A DNA stretch of 64,000 nucleotides from Paracidovorax wautersii (GCF_031453675.1 NZ_JAVIZX010000001.1:1054001-1118000), one strand, 5' to 3'; shown: positions 32,726-44,449, counted from the first letter of the stretch. Notes: generated from the letters alone by a model not told the origin. Program-made: numbers and translations.

Positions 32726-33508
32726 ATGCTGACCGCAATCTGGCCCACGCAGTGGAGCCGCCAGCAACGCAGCAATGCCACGCTGGTCACCGCCCTCGTG
32801 CTGATGGTGCTCGCCCTGTCGCTGCTGGGCTGGCTGCTTTCGTTCTTCCCCGATCCCATCGGCCCCAACGCCCAGGCCTTCTCGGACGGGGCGCGCACCA
32901 CGCTGTGGCTCACGCTGGTGAGCGGCGCCGTGGGCCTGGTGCTGGGCACGGCCGCGGCCCTGGCGCGCACCGCGCGCTTCATCGGCCTGCGCTGGCTCGC
33001 GGGCTTCTACATCTGGGCCATCCGCGGCACGCCGCTGCTGGTGCAGATCCTCTTCGTGTACTTCGCGCTGCCGGTGCTGGTGCCGGGCGCCAACCTGCCC
33101 GACTTCGCCGCTGCCGTGGTGGCCCTGGGCCTGAACGTGGGCGCCTACAACGCCGAGGCCATCCGCGCCGGCCTGCTGGCCGTGCCGCGCGGCCAGACCG
33201 AGGCTGCGCGCGCCCTGGGCCTGTCGCGCACCTACGTGTTCTTCGACGTGGTGTTCCCGCAGGCGTTCAAGATCTCGCTGCCGCCGCTGGTGAGCAACTT
33301 CGTCGCGCTGCTCAAGGACTCGTCCCTGGCCTACGCCATCGGCGTGGTCGAGCTGACCAACGTGGGCAACCGCATCCAGTCGGCCACCTTCCAGCCCATC
33401 GCCACGCTGACCACCGTGGCCGTCACCTACCTGCTGCTGACCACGCTGGTCACCCAGGTGTCCAACGCCATCGAGCACCGTTTCGACGTGGAAGGACGGG
33501 TCAAGTAA
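32726..33508 (+). CDS. Amino-acid ABC transporter permease
   Basis: Inner membrane permease of the HisM/GlnP type, about 260 aa. It has an early helix (ALVLMVLALSLLGWLLSFF), the family's TTLWLTLVSGAVGLVLGTA, FYIWAIRGTPLLVQILFVYF and the EAA loop region NAEAIRAGLLAVPRGQTEAA-RALG. One permease gene only, so it probably works as a homodimer. The stop TAA abuts the ATPase ATG. Confidence 0.9.
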   Translation: MLTAIWPTQWSRQQRSNATLVTALVLMVLALSLLGWLLSFFPDPIGPNAQAFSDGARTTLWLTLVSGAVGLVLGTAAALARTARFIGLRWLAGFYIWAIRGTPLLVQILFVYFALPVLVPGANLPDFAAAVVALGLNVGAYNAEAIRAGLLAVPRGQTEAARALGLSRTYVFFDVVFPQAFKISLPPLVSNFVALLKDSSLAYAIGVVELTNVGNRIQSATFQPIATLTTVAVTYLLLTTLVTQVSNAIEHRFDVEGRVK

Positions 33509-34252
<744 letters not shown>

Positions 34253-34323
34253 GCCGAAGCCGCCGGCTGCGCGGTGACCCCGCGGCGCGCCGGACCGGCA
34301 CCCCTTCCGGCGCCTCAATCGCT

Positions 34324-34422
34324 CCTAAAAATATAGCTGATTGCGCTGGCTAGCGTTGGCTTTCAAGGCATTTTGTATTTGAAACCCTTGCCTGGCAAGC
34401 GCAAGCAGCTCCTGTTTTAATA
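34324..34422. repeat. Inverted pair of dispersed repeats (copies 7a and 7b)
   Basis: CTAAAAATATAGCTGATTGC (plus orientation) starts a truncated copy at 34324-34365. TTGAAACCCTTGCCTGGCAA, then GCGCAAGCAGCTCCTGTTTT (minus orientation), forms a second at 34371-34422. Facing copies make a larger potential hairpin. They fill most of the gap between the ABC operon and the DMT gene. Confidence 0.7.
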
Positions 34423-34463
34423 CCGCCGTCTTTGTCGGCGGCCTACCGATCTCCTTGTTCCGT

Positions 34464-35357
34464 ATGCGCTCCGAACGCCAGGGCCTGCTGGCCCTTCTGC
34501 TGGTCACCATGGTTTGGGGAACCACCTTCCCGGCGATGAAGATGCTGTCCGCTCACCTGGACGCGCTGCAGATCATCTGGCTGCGCTTCGCCATCGCCCT
34601 GGCCGTGCTCAGCCCGCTGTGGCGCGGCATGCGCCGCGCCGAGCAGCGCTGGGGCCTGCTGCTGGGCGCCCTGCTGTTCCTGGCGTTCTGGCTGCAGATC
34701 GAAGGGCTGGCGCGCACCAGCAGCAACCGCAATGCCTTCGTCACCGGCCTGAACGTGCTCGTCGTGCCGCTGCTGGCCATGGCCGCGCTGGGCCGGCGCT
34801 ACGGCTGGACGCTGTGGGCCGCCTGCGGCATGGCCCTGGCCGGCATGGCGCTCATGTTCCACGAGAACGAACCCTGGAACCTGGGCGATACGCTGACGCT
34901 CGCCAGCACGCTGTTCTACGCCCTCTACATCCTCACGCTGGAGGAGTGCGCGCGCCGCACGGCCGCGGCGCCGCTGCGGGCCACGCGCATGGCGGCCATG
35001 CAGGCGCTGGTGATGTTCGGCGCCGCCACCGTGCTGGTGGGCGTGCGCCACGGCGGCTATGCCGGGTCGCTAGCGCAGATCGCGCAGCTGGCGGACGGCG
35101 CCTGGATCGCGGTGGCCTACCTGGGCGTGGTGGCCAGCGTGCTGGTGGTGACGCTGCAGGCCTGGGGGCAGCAGCGCGTGGACGCCATGCGCAGCGCCAT
35201 CGTCTTCGGCCTGGAACCGGTCTTCGCCGCGCTCACCGCCTGGGCCCTGATCGGCGAGCGCCTGGGCTGGGCCGGCGTGGGCGGGGCCGCGCTCATCGTG
35301 GCCGCACTGATCGTCAGCCAGCTGCAGCCGCCGCGCGCGCCGCTGGCCGCCGGCTGA
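34464..35357 (+). CDS. DMT superfamily (EamA domain) transporter
   Basis: Inner membrane exporter of about 297 aa with ten predicted helices in two EamA repeats. It begins LLALLLVTMVWGTTFPAMKM, with LQIIWLRFAIALAVL following, and repeat 2 has AIVFGLEPVFAALTAWALIG. The substrate is unknown; family members export amino acids or metabolites. The ATG at 34464 is preferred over an upstream TTG. It converges with the mrdA operon. Confidence 0.88.
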   Translation: MRSERQGLLALLLVTMVWGTTFPAMKMLSAHLDALQIIWLRFAIALAVLSPLWRGMRRAEQRWGLLLGALLFLAFWLQIEGLARTSSNRNAFVTGLNVLVVPLLAMAALGRRYGWTLWAACGMALAGMALMFHENEPWNLGDTLTLASTLFYALYILTLEECARRTAAAPLRATRMAAMQALVMFGAATVLVGVRHGGYAGSLAQIAQLADGAWIAVAYLGVVASVLVVTLQAWGQQRVDAMRSAIVFGLEPVFAALTAWALIGERLGWAGVGGAALIVAALIVSQLQPPRAPLAAG

Positions 35358-35430
35358 GGCCGGCCCGGCCTTCTCCATTCACCTGGGTCCGTGGAGCGGC
35401 GGGCCTGCCGGGCGCCGCAGCGCCGCGCTG

Positions 35431-37383
35431 TCAGGGCGCGGGCGCCGGCGCCATCACCGGCACGTCGGCCGCGCGGCGCGGCGTGCCGATGGGCGCGCCG
35501 GCCTGGCCCTTGGAGACGGCGGCCAGGTCCTGCTCGCTGGGGTAGTCGCCCTGCAGCCAGTAGTCGAACACGCGGCGCACGATGGGCGCCGCCGCGGCCG
35601 CGCCGAAGCCGGCGTTCTCGACGATCACTGCCACGGCGAGGCGGGGGCTCTCCACCGGCGCGTAGGCGGCGAACAGCGAATGGTCGCGCTGGTGCTCCTC
35701 CAGCGCCTTGGCGTTGTACTTCACGTTCTGGCCCAGGCTCACCGCCTGCGCCGTGCCGGTCTTGCCGGCCGCGGTGTAGGGCGCCCCGGCGAACACGCGC
35801 GTGCCCGTGCCGGCCTTGATCACGGCGGTGAGCCCGTTGCGCACGACCTCGACGTTCTTGGGCGAGTAGCCCAGGTTCTCGCCGGGCGGCTGCGGCACCT
35901 CGGTGACGGCGCCGGTCACCGTGTCGCGCACGGCCTTCACCAAATGCGGCCGGTAGCGCATGCCGCCGCTGGCCAGCGTGGCCTCGGCCGAAGCCAGCTG
36001 CAGCATGGTGAAGTTGTTGTAGCCCTGGCCGATGCCCAGCGACACCGTCTCGCCCGAATACCAGCGCTTGAGTTCAGGGCGCTTGTAGGTATTGCGCTTC
36101 CACTCGGTGCTGGGCAACACGCCGCGCACTTCGCCGTTGAGGTCGATGCCGGTGATCTGCCCGAAGCCCAGCGGCTTCATGAAGTCGTGGATGGCGTCCA
36201 CGCCCATGTCCACCGCCAGCGAATAGAAATACGTGTTGCTGGAGAACTGGATGGCGCGCACCATGTCCACGCCGCCCAGGCCGCCCTCGTGGCTGCGGAA
36301 GGTGCGGCCGCCATACGAATAGAAGCCGGGGTCGTTGTAGACCTGGGTGGGCGAGCGCTTGTTCAGCTCCAGCGCCGCCAGCGCCATGAAAGGCTTGTAG
36401 GTCGAGCCCGGCGGGTAGGTGCCGCGCAGGGCGCGGTTGAGCAGCGGCTTGTCGATCGACTCGTTGAGCGCCTGCCAGTTCTCCACGTCGATGCCTTCGA
36501 CGAAGAGGTTGGGATCGAACGTGGGCTTGGACACCAGCGCCAGGATCTCGCCGTTGCGCGGATCGATCGCCACCAGCGCGCCGCGCCGGTCGCCGAACAT
36601 GTCTTCCACCAGCTTCTGCAGCTTGATGTCCAGCGACAGCATCACCGTGTTGCCCGGCGTGGCCGGGTGGCTGGCCAGGCGCCGAACGGCGTGGCCACCG
36701 GCCGAAGTCTCCATGCGCTCCACGCCGGTCAGGCCGTGCAGCGTGGTCTCGAAGCTCTGCTCCACGCCCAGCTTGCCGATGTGGTCGGTGCCGCGGTAGT
36801 TGGCCGCGTCCTCGGAGTCCTCGATGCGCTCCTTCTCGCGCTGGTTGATGCGCCCGATGTAGCCGATGGCGTGGCTGGCCACCTCGCCCAGCGGGTAGTT
36901 GCGGAACAGCCGCGCCTTGATGTCCACGCCCGGGAAGCGGTAGCGCTGCGCGGTGAAGCGCGCCACCTCCTGGTCGGTCAGGCGCGTGCGGATCGGCAGC
37001 GATTCGAAGCTGCGCGACTCCTCCATCAGCCGCTTAAAGCGGCGGCGGTCGCGCTGGTGGATCTCGACCACCTTGGCCAGCTCGTCGATGGTCTCTTCCA
37101 GCCCGTCGACCTTGGAGGGGGTGATCTCCAGCGTGTAGGCCGAATAGTTGGTGGCCAGCACCACGCCGTTGCGGTCCATGATGAGGCCACGGTTGGGCAC
37201 GATGGGCACCACCGCCGTGCGGTTGCTTTCGGCCTGGTCGGCCAGATCGGCATGGCGCACCACCTGCAGCACGAACAGGCGCGCGACGATCAAACAGAAC
37301 GCCAGGAAAACGACCAGCCCGATGACCAGCACCCGCCGCCGGAAACGCGCGGCGTCCGCCTCGGTGTTGCGCAGCTCGGTCAT
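35431..37383 (-). CDS. mrdA: Penicillin-binding protein 2 (peptidoglycan transpeptidase)
   Basis: Elongation-specific class B transpeptidase, 650 aa. One N-terminal anchor (about 18-40) is followed by the pedestal domain (PNRGLIMDRNG) and the transpeptidase domain. Catalytic STYK is at 327-330, SSN at 381-383 and KTG at 541-543, all correctly ordered. It works with MreBCD and RodA in side-wall synthesis; rodA would be expected next but its place downstream is taken by a convergent DMT gene. It is the last gene of the mreB-mreC-mreD-mrdA run. Confidence 0.95.
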   Translation of the reverse strand: MTELRNTEADAARFRRRVLVIGLVVFLAFCLIVARLFVLQVVRHADLADQAESNRTAVVPIVPNRGLIMDRNGVVLATNYSAYTLEITPSKVDGLEETIDELAKVVEIHQRDRRRFKRLMEESRSFESLPIRTRLTDQEVARFTAQRYRFPGVDIKARLFRNYPLGEVASHAIGYIGRINQREKERIEDSEDAANYRGTDHIGKLGVEQSFETTLHGLTGVERMETSAGGHAVRRLASHPATPGNTVMLSLDIKLQKLVEDMFGDRRGALVAIDPRNGEILALVSKPTFDPNLFVEGIDVENWQALNESIDKPLLNRALRGTYPPGSTYKPFMALAALELNKRSPTQVYNDPGFYSYGGRTFRSHEGGLGGVDMVRAIQFSSNTYFYSLAVDMGVDAIHDFMKPLGFGQITGIDLNGEVRGVLPSTEWKRNTYKRPELKRWYSGETVSLGIGQGYNNFTMLQLASAEATLASGGMRYRPHLVKAVRDTVTGAVTEVPQPPGENLGYSPKNVEVVRNGLTAVIKAGTGTRVFAGAPYTAAGKTGTAQAVSLGQNVKYNAKALEEHQRDHSLFAAYAPVESPRLAVAVIVENAGFGAAAAAPIVRRVFDYWLQGDYPSEQDLAAVSKGQAGAPIGTPRRAADVPVMAPAPAP

Positions 37384-37415
37384 GTGCCGACTCCCGGGCC
37401 GACGCGGACCGGTTC

Positions 37416-37480
37416 AGGCCGCGCGGCGCAAGGGGAGAAGCCGGTGCGGGGGCGGCGCAGCCGCTCGGGGCGTTGCATCA
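37416..37480 (+). repeat. GC-rich post-stop repeat, diverged copy between mreD and mrdA
   Basis: Shares GGCGGCGCAGCCGCTCGGGG and a TTGCATCAT end with the better copy at 38986, and stands in the same position directly 3' of a stop codon. Overall similarity is weak. Confidence 0.4.
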
Positions 37481-37483
37481 TCG

Positions 37484-38002
37484 TCAGAGCGGGCGGTTCT
37501 GGTCGCGGTCCGGCGGCCGGCGCTGCGGCGCCAGCAGCGCCCAGGTGGCCAGCGGCCACAGCAGCGCTTCGAGGAACGGCGCAAGAATGCCTTCGATGCC
37601 CGGCAGGATGCCGCCGGCCAGCAGGCGCACCAGCAATTCGATGGCATGCGCCACGATGAACAGCGGCAGCACCTGCAGCGCCTGCGACGGCACGCTGAAC
37701 CACAGCAGCCGGCGGTGGGCGAAGATGGCGCCGTACATCAGCGCGCTGTAGGCCAGCGCGTGCTGGCCCAGCAGGGCGGCCTGGTACACGTCCATGCACA
37801 GGCCCATGGCAAAGGCCACGCCCATGCCCACGCGCGAAGGCTGGTGCACGCCCCAGAAGACCAGCAGCACCATCACCCAGTCGGGCGTCCACACCACGCG
37901 GCCCAGCGGCAGCATGTTCAGGGCCAGCCCGGCGATCAGGCTGGCGGCGATGAAGGCGGGGCTGACGGGCAGCAGCAGCGGCTGCCCCTTGGGCATGATC
38001 AT
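37484..38002 (-). CDS. mreD: Rod shape-determining protein MreD
   Basis: Inner membrane protein of 172 aa with five or six helices, part of the elongasome. Recognisable segments are LIAGLALNMLPLGRVVWTPD, VLLVFWGVHQPSRVGMGVAF and LCMDVYQAALLGQHALAYSA, the last strongly conserved in MreD. Its ATG overlaps the mreC stop. The C-terminus is short and charged. Confidence 0.92.
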   Translation of the reverse strand: MIMPKGQPLLLPVSPAFIAASLIAGLALNMLPLGRVVWTPDWVMVLLVFWGVHQPSRVGMGVAFAMGLCMDVYQAALLGQHALAYSALMYGAIFAHRRLLWFSVPSQALQVLPLFIVAHAIELLVRLLAGGILPGIEGILAPFLEALLWPLATWALLAPQRRPPDRDQNRPL

Positions 38003-38913
38003 CGGCGGCCTCCGCGCTTGGGTTGCACCGCCGGGGCCGGGCGTTCGGGCAGTTCGGCCACCAGCGGCTTGAGCACCATCACGTGCCGCGCGCCATACAC
38101 CTGCGCGAGCGGCGTGCAGTAGATGCGGGCGAAGGCCGAGTCGGCGCGGCGCTCCACGCGCACCACGCGGGCCACGGGCAGGCCCGGCGGGTACAGGCCG
38201 TCCACGCCGCTGGTGGTGAGCAGGTCGCCCTCCTGCACATCGGCGTTGCCGGGCATGAAGCGCAGTTCCATGCCGCCGCCGTGCCCGGCGATCGGGTCGC
38301 CATAGGCCACGCTGCGGGCGCCGGTGCGCACGTTGAGCACGGGAATGGCCTGGTCGCGGTCGACGAGCAGCGTGACCTCGCTCAGGAACGGGTGCACGCG
38401 CGTCACCTGGCCCAGGATGCCGCCCTCGTCGAGCACGGGCGAGCCCAGCTCCACCCCGGCCGTCTGGCCGCGGTCGATCATCACCCGGCGGGTGTAGGGG
38501 TCGGCCGTGTCGTAGATGACCTGGGCGGCCTGCGACGGCGTGTCCAACCGCTCGCGCAGCTCCAGCAGCTTGCGCAGCCGGGTGTTCTCCTGCAACAGCA
38601 GCTCGGTCTGGTTGGCCCGCTGCGACATCTCGGCCATCCGCCGCTCGGCGGCATCCTTGCTCTCCTCGGCCGCCTGCAGCGACTGGAAATAGCCCGCCCC
38701 GCGCCCCGCGAACTCCACCGGCTGCAGCATGGTCCACTGCAGCGGGTACAGCACCGCCGAGATCGCCTTGCGCACGGGCTCGGTGATCTGGAAGCGCGCA
38801 TCCGCCACCATCAAAAACAGCGCCAGGGCGCTGTAGAGGGCTAGACGGGAAAGAGGAGACGGCCCCTGCCGGAAAAAGGACGGCGCGGAACGGTCCAGGG
38901 TTCCCAGAGGCAT
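37999..38913 (-). CDS. mreC: Rod shape-determining protein MreC
   Basis: Bitopic protein of 304 aa linking MreB to the periplasmic wall enzymes. Signal anchor is about 22-38. A coiled coil (ESKDAAERRMAEMSQRANQT, LLLQENTRLRKLLELRERL) spans about 83-122, followed by the beta-barrel domain with MIDRGQTAGVELGSPVLD and GDLLTTSGVDGLYPPGLPV. Second gene of the operon. Confidence 0.94.
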   Translation of the reverse strand: MPLGTLDRSAPSFFRQGPSPLSRLALYSALALFLMVADARFQITEPVRKAISAVLYPLQWTMLQPVEFAGRGAGYFQSLQAAEESKDAAERRMAEMSQRANQTELLLQENTRLRKLLELRERLDTPSQAAQVIYDTADPYTRRVMIDRGQTAGVELGSPVLDEGGILGQVTRVHPFLSEVTLLVDRDQAIPVLNVRTGARSVAYGDPIAGHGGGMELRFMPGNADVQEGDLLTTSGVDGLYPPGLPVARVVRVERRADSAFARIYCTPLAQVYGARHVMVLKPLVAELPERPAPAVQPKRGGRR

Positions 38914-38985
38914 CGGAGGAATCGTGTTGTGTCGACCGCGCAGCGCGCTATCACGCCGTCAAAAATCGGTGCGCATCCCCGCCAG

Positions 38986-39095
38986 CAGACGCCGTGGAAC
39001 GGGCTTGGCCCGGCCACTGGCGTCGTCCCCCTTCCCGCATTGCGCAGCCATGCGAGAGAAGGGGGAGGCGGCACAGCCGCTCAGGGGGTTGGCTC
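38986..39095 (+). repeat. GC-rich post-stop repeat, copy downstream of mreB
   Basis: About 110 bp aligning along its length with the reverse complement of 54848-54959. Shared blocks are CAGACGCCGTGGAAC, GGCCACTGGCGTCGTCCCCC and a GGGGG-rich end. It starts a few bases after the mreB stop (reading with the gene) and can fold through complementary C- and G-runs. Confidence 0.75.
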
Positions 39096-39102
39096 CGCTG
39101 CA

Positions 39103-40146
<1,044 letters not shown>

Positions 40147-40351
40147 TCAAGAATCCTCTCAGGCACGGCATGCACGTCGGCGTGCCGTCGCCGGGTATTA
40201 GGGGGTGTTTATTAGCTTTTTTCGCACAATGACCGGCAGTTTCGAGGCTATTGCGACAAAGCCGGGATAATACCCTATCCCCTGTGAATAACTCCCCGCG
40301 GCGTACTCCGGAATTGAGCTTTACATCCCGTTGCCCGCGCTGAAATCCCCT

Positions 40352-40651
40352 ATGGCACTGACACCCCAGGACATCGGCCGCATCGCCAACCTGGCGCGGC
40401 TCGAATTGAGCCCCGCAGACAGTGAGCGCACGCTCACTCAACTCAATGACTTCTTCGGCATCGTCGAGAAGATGCGGGCTGTGGATACCACCGGCATCGC
40501 CCCCCTGCCGCACCCCATCGCGGTGATCCAGCCGGTCGCCCTGCGCCTGCGCGACGACGTCGCCAGCGAGCCCGACCAGCGCGAGGCCAACCAGCGCAGC
40601 GCGCCCGCCGTCGAGCGGGGCCTGTTCCTGGTGCCCAAGGTCATCGAGTGA
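40352..40651 (+). CDS. gatC: Asp-tRNA(Asn)/Glu-tRNA(Gln) amidotransferase subunit C
   Basis: Small belt subunit of the GatCAB complex, 99 aa. It begins [20 protein letters not shown], has [20 protein letters not shown] and ends FLVPKVIE, as in all GatC proteins. A TTG 21 bases upstream is open but the ATG matches family starts. First gene of gatCAB; gatA follows after 10 bases. Its presence means Asn-tRNA and/or Gln-tRNA is made by the indirect route. Confidence 0.95.
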   Translation: MALTPQDIGRIANLARLELSPADSERTLTQLNDFFGIVEKMRAVDTTGIAPLPHPIAVIQPVALRLRDDVASEPDQREANQRSAPAVERGLFLVPKVIE

Positions 40652-40661
40652 AGGAAGCCGC

Positions 40662-42164
40662 ATGACCGATATCAAGACTTCCGCCCTGCACGACCTCGGC
40701 GTCGCCGAGCTCTCGCGCCAGCTGGCCGCCAAACAGGTGTCCGCCGTCGAGGCGGCCCAGCACTTCCTGGCCCGCGCCCAGGCCCACCAGTCCCTGGGCG
40801 CCTTCGTGGCCGTCAACGAAGAGACCACGCTGGCCCAGGCCCGCGCGCAGGATGCCGCCATTGCCGCCGGCACGGCCGGCCCGCTGGCGGGCGTGCCCAT
40901 CGCGCACAAGGACATCTTCGTCACACGCGACTTCCCCACCACGGCCGGCTCGAAGATGCTGGCCGGCTACCGCTCACCCTTCGACGCCACCGTGGTCACC
41001 CGCCTGGCCGACGCCGGCGCGGTGACCCTGGGCAAGCTCAACTGCGATGAATTCGCCATGGGCTCGGCCAACGAGAACTCCGCCGTCGCCCCCGTGGGCA
41101 GCGACGCCCCGGCGCCGGTGCGCAACCCCTGGGACACGGCCCGCGTGCCCGGCGGTTCGTCCGGCGGCAGCGCCGTAGCGGTGGCTGCGCGCCTGGCCCC
41201 GGCCGTCACCGGTACCGACACCGGCGGCTCCATCCGCCAGCCCGCCTCGTTCTGCGGCATCACCGGCATCAAGCCCACGTATGGCCGCGCCAGCCGCTAC
41301 GGCATGATCGCCTTCGCCTCCAGCCTGGACCAGGCCGGCCCGATGGCCCGCAGCGCCGAAGACTGCGCCCTGCTGCTCTCGGCCCTCTGCGGCCCGGACC
41401 CGGACCGCGACTCCACCAGCCTGGATGTGCCGGCCGAGAACTTCAGCGCCCAGCTGAATGACAGCATCGACGGCCTGCGCATCGGCATCCCGGCCGAGTT
41501 CTTCGGCGAGGGCCTGGCGCCCGACGTGCGCGCCGCGGTGGATGGCGCGCTCAAGGAATACGAAAAGCTCGGCGCCCAGCTGGTACCCATCACGCTGCCG
41601 CGCACGGAGCTGTCCATCCCGGTGTACTACATCATCGCGCCGGCCGAGGCGTCGTCCAACCTGAGCCGCTTCGACGGCGTGAAGTTCGGCCACCGCGCCA
41701 AGGACTACACCGACCTGCTGGACATGTACAAGAAGACGCGCGCCGAAGGCTTCGGCGACGAGGTCAAGCGCCGCATCATGATCGGCACCTACGTGCTGTC
41801 CCACGGCTACTACGACGCCTACTACCTGCAGGCGCAGAAGATCCGCCGCATGATCGCCGACGACTTCCAGAACGCGTTCAAGGACTGCGACGTGATCGCC
41901 GGCCCGGTGGCGCCCACAGTGGCCTGGAAGCTCGGCGAGCACGGCAACGACCCGCTGGCCGACTACCTGGCCGACATCTTCACCCTGCCCGCGTCGCTCG
42001 CCGGCCTGCCCGGCATGAGCGTGCCCGCCGGCTTCGGCGAAGGCGGCATGCCCGTGGGCCTGCAGCTCATCGGCAACTACTTCCAGGAAAGCCGTCTGCT
42101 CAACGCCGCGCACCGCCTGCAGCAGGCGACCGACTTCCACCTCCGCCAGCCGGGAGGCCTGTGA
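40662..42164 (+). CDS. gatA: Asp-tRNA(Asn)/Glu-tRNA(Gln) amidotransferase subunit A
   Basis: Amidase subunit releasing ammonia from glutamine, 500 aa. The Ser-cisSer-Lys triad of amidase signature enzymes is present: Lys83 in AHKDIF, Ser166 in [11 protein letters not shown] and Ser190 in GTDTGGS. The C-terminal part contains [20 protein letters not shown]. Separated by one base from gatB, so translation is coupled. Confidence 0.96.
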   Translation: MTDIKTSALHDLGVAELSRQLAAKQVSAVEAAQHFLARAQAHQSLGAFVAVNEETTLAQARAQDAAIAAGTAGPLAGVPIAHKDIFVTRDFPTTAGSKMLAGYRSPFDATVVTRLADAGAVTLGKLNCDEFAMGSANENSAVAPVGSDAPAPVRNPWDTARVPGGSSGGSAVAVAARLAPAVTGTDTGGSIRQPASFCGITGIKPTYGRASRYGMIAFASSLDQAGPMARSAEDCALLLSALCGPDPDRDSTSLDVPAENFSAQLNDSIDGLRIGIPAEFFGEGLAPDVRAAVDGALKEYEKLGAQLVPITLPRTELSIPVYYIIAPAEASSNLSRFDGVKFGHRAKDYTDLLDMYKKTRAEGFGDEVKRRIMIGTYVLSHGYYDAYYLQAQKIRRMIADDFQNAFKDCDVIAGPVAPTVAWKLGEHGNDPLADYLADIFTLPASLAGLPGMSVPAGFGEGGMPVGLQLIGNYFQESRLLNAAHRLQQATDFHLRQPGGL

Positions 42165-42165
42165 C

Positions 42166-43620
42166 ATGACCACCAGCAAACTGATCCACGGCTACGAGGT
42201 CGTCATTGGCTTCGAGACCCACACCCAGCTCGCCACGCAATCGAAGATCTTCAGCCGCGCGCCCACGGCCTTCGGCGCCGAGCCCAACACCCAGGCCTGC
42301 GCGGTGGACCTGGCCCTGCCCGGCACGCTGCCGGTGATGAACCGCGAGGCCGTGGCCTGCGCTATCAAATTAGGACTGGCTCTCGGCTCCACGATTGCGC
42401 CAGAGAGCATTTTTGCCCGCAAGAACTACTTCTACCCGGATCTGCCCAAGGGCTACCAGATCAGCCAGTTCGAGATCCCCGTGGTGCAGGGCGGCGAGGT
42501 GTCGTTCTACCTGGGCGACGAGAAGAAGACCGTGCGCCTGGTGCGCGCCCACCTGGAGGAAGACGCGGGCAAGTCGCTGCACGAGGACTTCATCGGCCAG
42601 AGCGGCATCGACCTGAACCGCGCCGGCACGCCGCTGCTGGAGATCGTGACCGAGCCGGACATCCGCTCCAGCGAGGAAGCCGTGGCCTACGCCAAGGAGC
42701 TGCACAAGATCGTCACTTGGATCGGCATCTGCGACGGCAACATGCAAGAGGGCAGCTTCCGCTGCGACGCCAACGTGTCCGTGCGCAAGCCCGGCCAGCC
42801 GCTGGGCACGCGCCGCGAGATCAAGAACCTGAACTCGTTCAAGAACATGCAGCAGGCGATCGACTACGAGATCCGCTGGCAGATCGAGGAAATCGAGGAC
42901 GGCCGCGCGATCCAGCAGGCCACGGTGCTGTTCAACCCCGACACCGGCGAGACGCGTTCCATGCGCACCAAGGAAGACGCTGCCGACTACCGCTACTTCC
43001 CCGACCCGGACCTGCCGCCGCTACAGATTTCGCAGCACTGGGTCGATGAACAGCGGGCGCTGATGCCCGAATTGCCGCGCGCCATGGCCGCGCGCTTCGT
43101 GGCCGACTACGGCCTGCCGGAATACGACGCCACGACGCTCACGCAGTCCAAGGCGATGGCGGCCTACTTCGAAGAGGCGGCGAAGGCCAGCGGCAGCCCC
43201 AAGCTGGTCAGCAACTGGATCATGGGCGAGGTCTCGCGCCGCGTGAACGCAGGCGAGCTGGACATCGCCGCCGCGCCGGTGAACGCTGCGCAGCTCGCGG
43301 CCCTGGTGCGGCGCATCGCCGACGGCACCATCTCCAACAACGCCGGCAAGCAGGTGTTCGAGGCGCTGTGGACCGGAGAGGGCCAGGACGTGGACGCCGT
43401 CATCGAGGCCAAGGGCCTCAAGCAGATGAACGACTCCGGCGCGCTGGAGAAGATCATCGACGAGGTGATCGCCGCCAACCCGGCCAACGTGGAGCAGTTC
43501 AAGGCGGGCAAGGACAAGGCGTTCAACGCCCTGGTCGGCCAGGCCATGAAGGCGAGCAAGGGCAAGGCCAACCCGCAACAGGTCAACGACCTGCTGCGCG
43601 CGCGACTCGCGGCGCTCTGA
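42166..43620 (+). CDS. gatB: Asp-tRNA(Asn)/Glu-tRNA(Gln) amidotransferase subunit B
   Basis: tRNA-binding and kinase subunit, 484 aa. It opens [20 protein letters not shown] and has [20 protein letters not shown] with zinc-site and cradle regions, GEVRSMRTKE-type segment [20 protein letters not shown], and a C-terminal YqeY-like tail. Codons for [19 protein letters not shown] (42361-42417) look unusually AT-rich and faintly resemble the dispersed repeat. A terminator follows. Confidence 0.96.
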   Translation: MTTSKLIHGYEVVIGFETHTQLATQSKIFSRAPTAFGAEPNTQACAVDLALPGTLPVMNREAVACAIKLGLALGSTIAPESIFARKNYFYPDLPKGYQISQFEIPVVQGGEVSFYLGDEKKTVRLVRAHLEEDAGKSLHEDFIGQSGIDLNRAGTPLLEIVTEPDIRSSEEAVAYAKELHKIVTWIGICDGNMQEGSFRCDANVSVRKPGQPLGTRREIKNLNSFKNMQQAIDYEIRWQIEEIEDGRAIQQATVLFNPDTGETRSMRTKEDAADYRYFPDPDLPPLQISQHWVDEQRALMPELPRAMAARFVADYGLPEYDATTLTQSKAMAAYFEEAAKASGSPKLVSNWIMGEVSRRVNAGELDIAAAPVNAAQLAALVRRIADGTISNNAGKQVFEALWTGEGQDVDAVIEAKGLKQMNDSGALEKIIDEVIAANPANVEQFKAGKDKAFNALVGQAMKASKGKANPQQVNDLLRARLAAL

Positions 43621-43647
43621 GCGCCGCTTCAGCCCCGGCAAACGACA

Positions 43648-43672
43648 ACGGCCTCCTCGGAGGCCGTTTTTC
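43648..43672 (+). terminator. Rho-independent terminator of the gatCAB operon
   Basis: ACGGCCTCC and GGAGGCCGT form the stem, followed by T5 and C-T-T. It lies 28 bp after the gatB stop. Confidence 0.9.
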
Positions 43673-43730
43673 TTGGGGTGCGGCGCAGCGTCAGGCCACT
43701 CTCTTCGGCGCCCGTTGGCACCGCAGCGGC

Positions 43731-44387
43731 TCAGGGCGCGCGGGTGCCCGGCACGGCCGCGTTCTGCGCCGCCCATAGCACGCGCAGCTGGGCCAGTTCG
43801 GCGTCGAAGCGCTGGTGCACGCGCCGCTTTTCCTGGTCCTGCGCGTCGATGAAGCGCCGCTGCTCGGCCAGTCCGTCGTCGATCTCGGCCAGTTGGCGGC
43901 GCAGCGGCAGGGGGGCCTTGGACGGGTCCTTGCGGTAGAACTCCATCTCGCCGTCGAGCTTGCGGCGGTCGCGCTGCAGATCATCTGCCCGCTTGTTCGC
44001 CACGGCCACGACCTCGTCGATCTGTTGCAGGGCCGCTGCGCGCTCCACATCGTGGGCCGCCTTGTCCGGGTAGCGGGTCACCAGGGCGCGCTCGCGGCGG
44101 CGCTCCTCGGCGATGCGCGCGCGTTCCTCGGCCTCCTTGCGGCGCTCGGCCTCCTGGGCCGCGCGCTCCAGTTCGGTCAGGGTCGGGCCGAGGCGGCGGC
44201 GCTCCAGGCCCGTGCCGTCCAGCACGCGCTGCTCACGGTCCACGCACTCGGCAATGGGCCGGTCCGCCGTCAGGCGGCGGCCCTGGCGGTCCACGCAGGA
44301 GTAGACCTGCCCGGAAGACGGGGGCTGCTGCGCCCAGGCGTAGCCGCCCAGCACCGCCAGCAGAAGGAAACCCGGGATCGCTCGCAT
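43731..44387 (-). CDS. Exported DUF4124-like coiled-coil protein
   Basis: Predicted periplasmic protein of 218 aa. The signal peptide MRAIPGFLLLAVLGGYAWA is followed by a DUF4124-like segment (VYSCVDRQGRRLTADRPIAE-C) with a conserved Cys pair, then a long charged coiled coil from about 70 (AAQEAERRKEAEERARIAEE) to 200. The role of the family is unknown. AAGGAG is present but 11 bases from the ATG. It follows pyrE on the same strand after a 62-bp gap that contains a hairpin. Confidence 0.78.
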   Translation of the reverse strand: MRAIPGFLLLAVLGGYAWAQQPPSSGQVYSCVDRQGRRLTADRPIAECVDREQRVLDGTGLERRRLGPTLTELERAAQEAERRKEAEERARIAEERRRERALVTRYPDKAAHDVERAAALQQIDEVVAVANKRADDLQRDRRKLDGEMEFYRKDPSKAPLPLRRQLAEIDDGLAEQRRFIDAQDQEKRRVHQRFDAELAQLRVLWAAQNAAVPGTRAP

Positions 44388-44423
44388 CAACTCGGCCGCT
44401 CCTTGTGTGTCCGTTGCCTGTGT

Positions 44424-44443
44424 GCCGGGCCGCAGGGCCCGGC
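44424..44443 (-). other. Hairpin between pyrE and the DUF4124-like gene
   Basis: GCCGGGCC-GCA-GGGCCCGGC just past the pyrE stop. No T tract, so it may stabilise the pyrE mRNA end rather than terminate. Confidence 0.45.
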
Positions 44444-44449
44444 CCCGGC

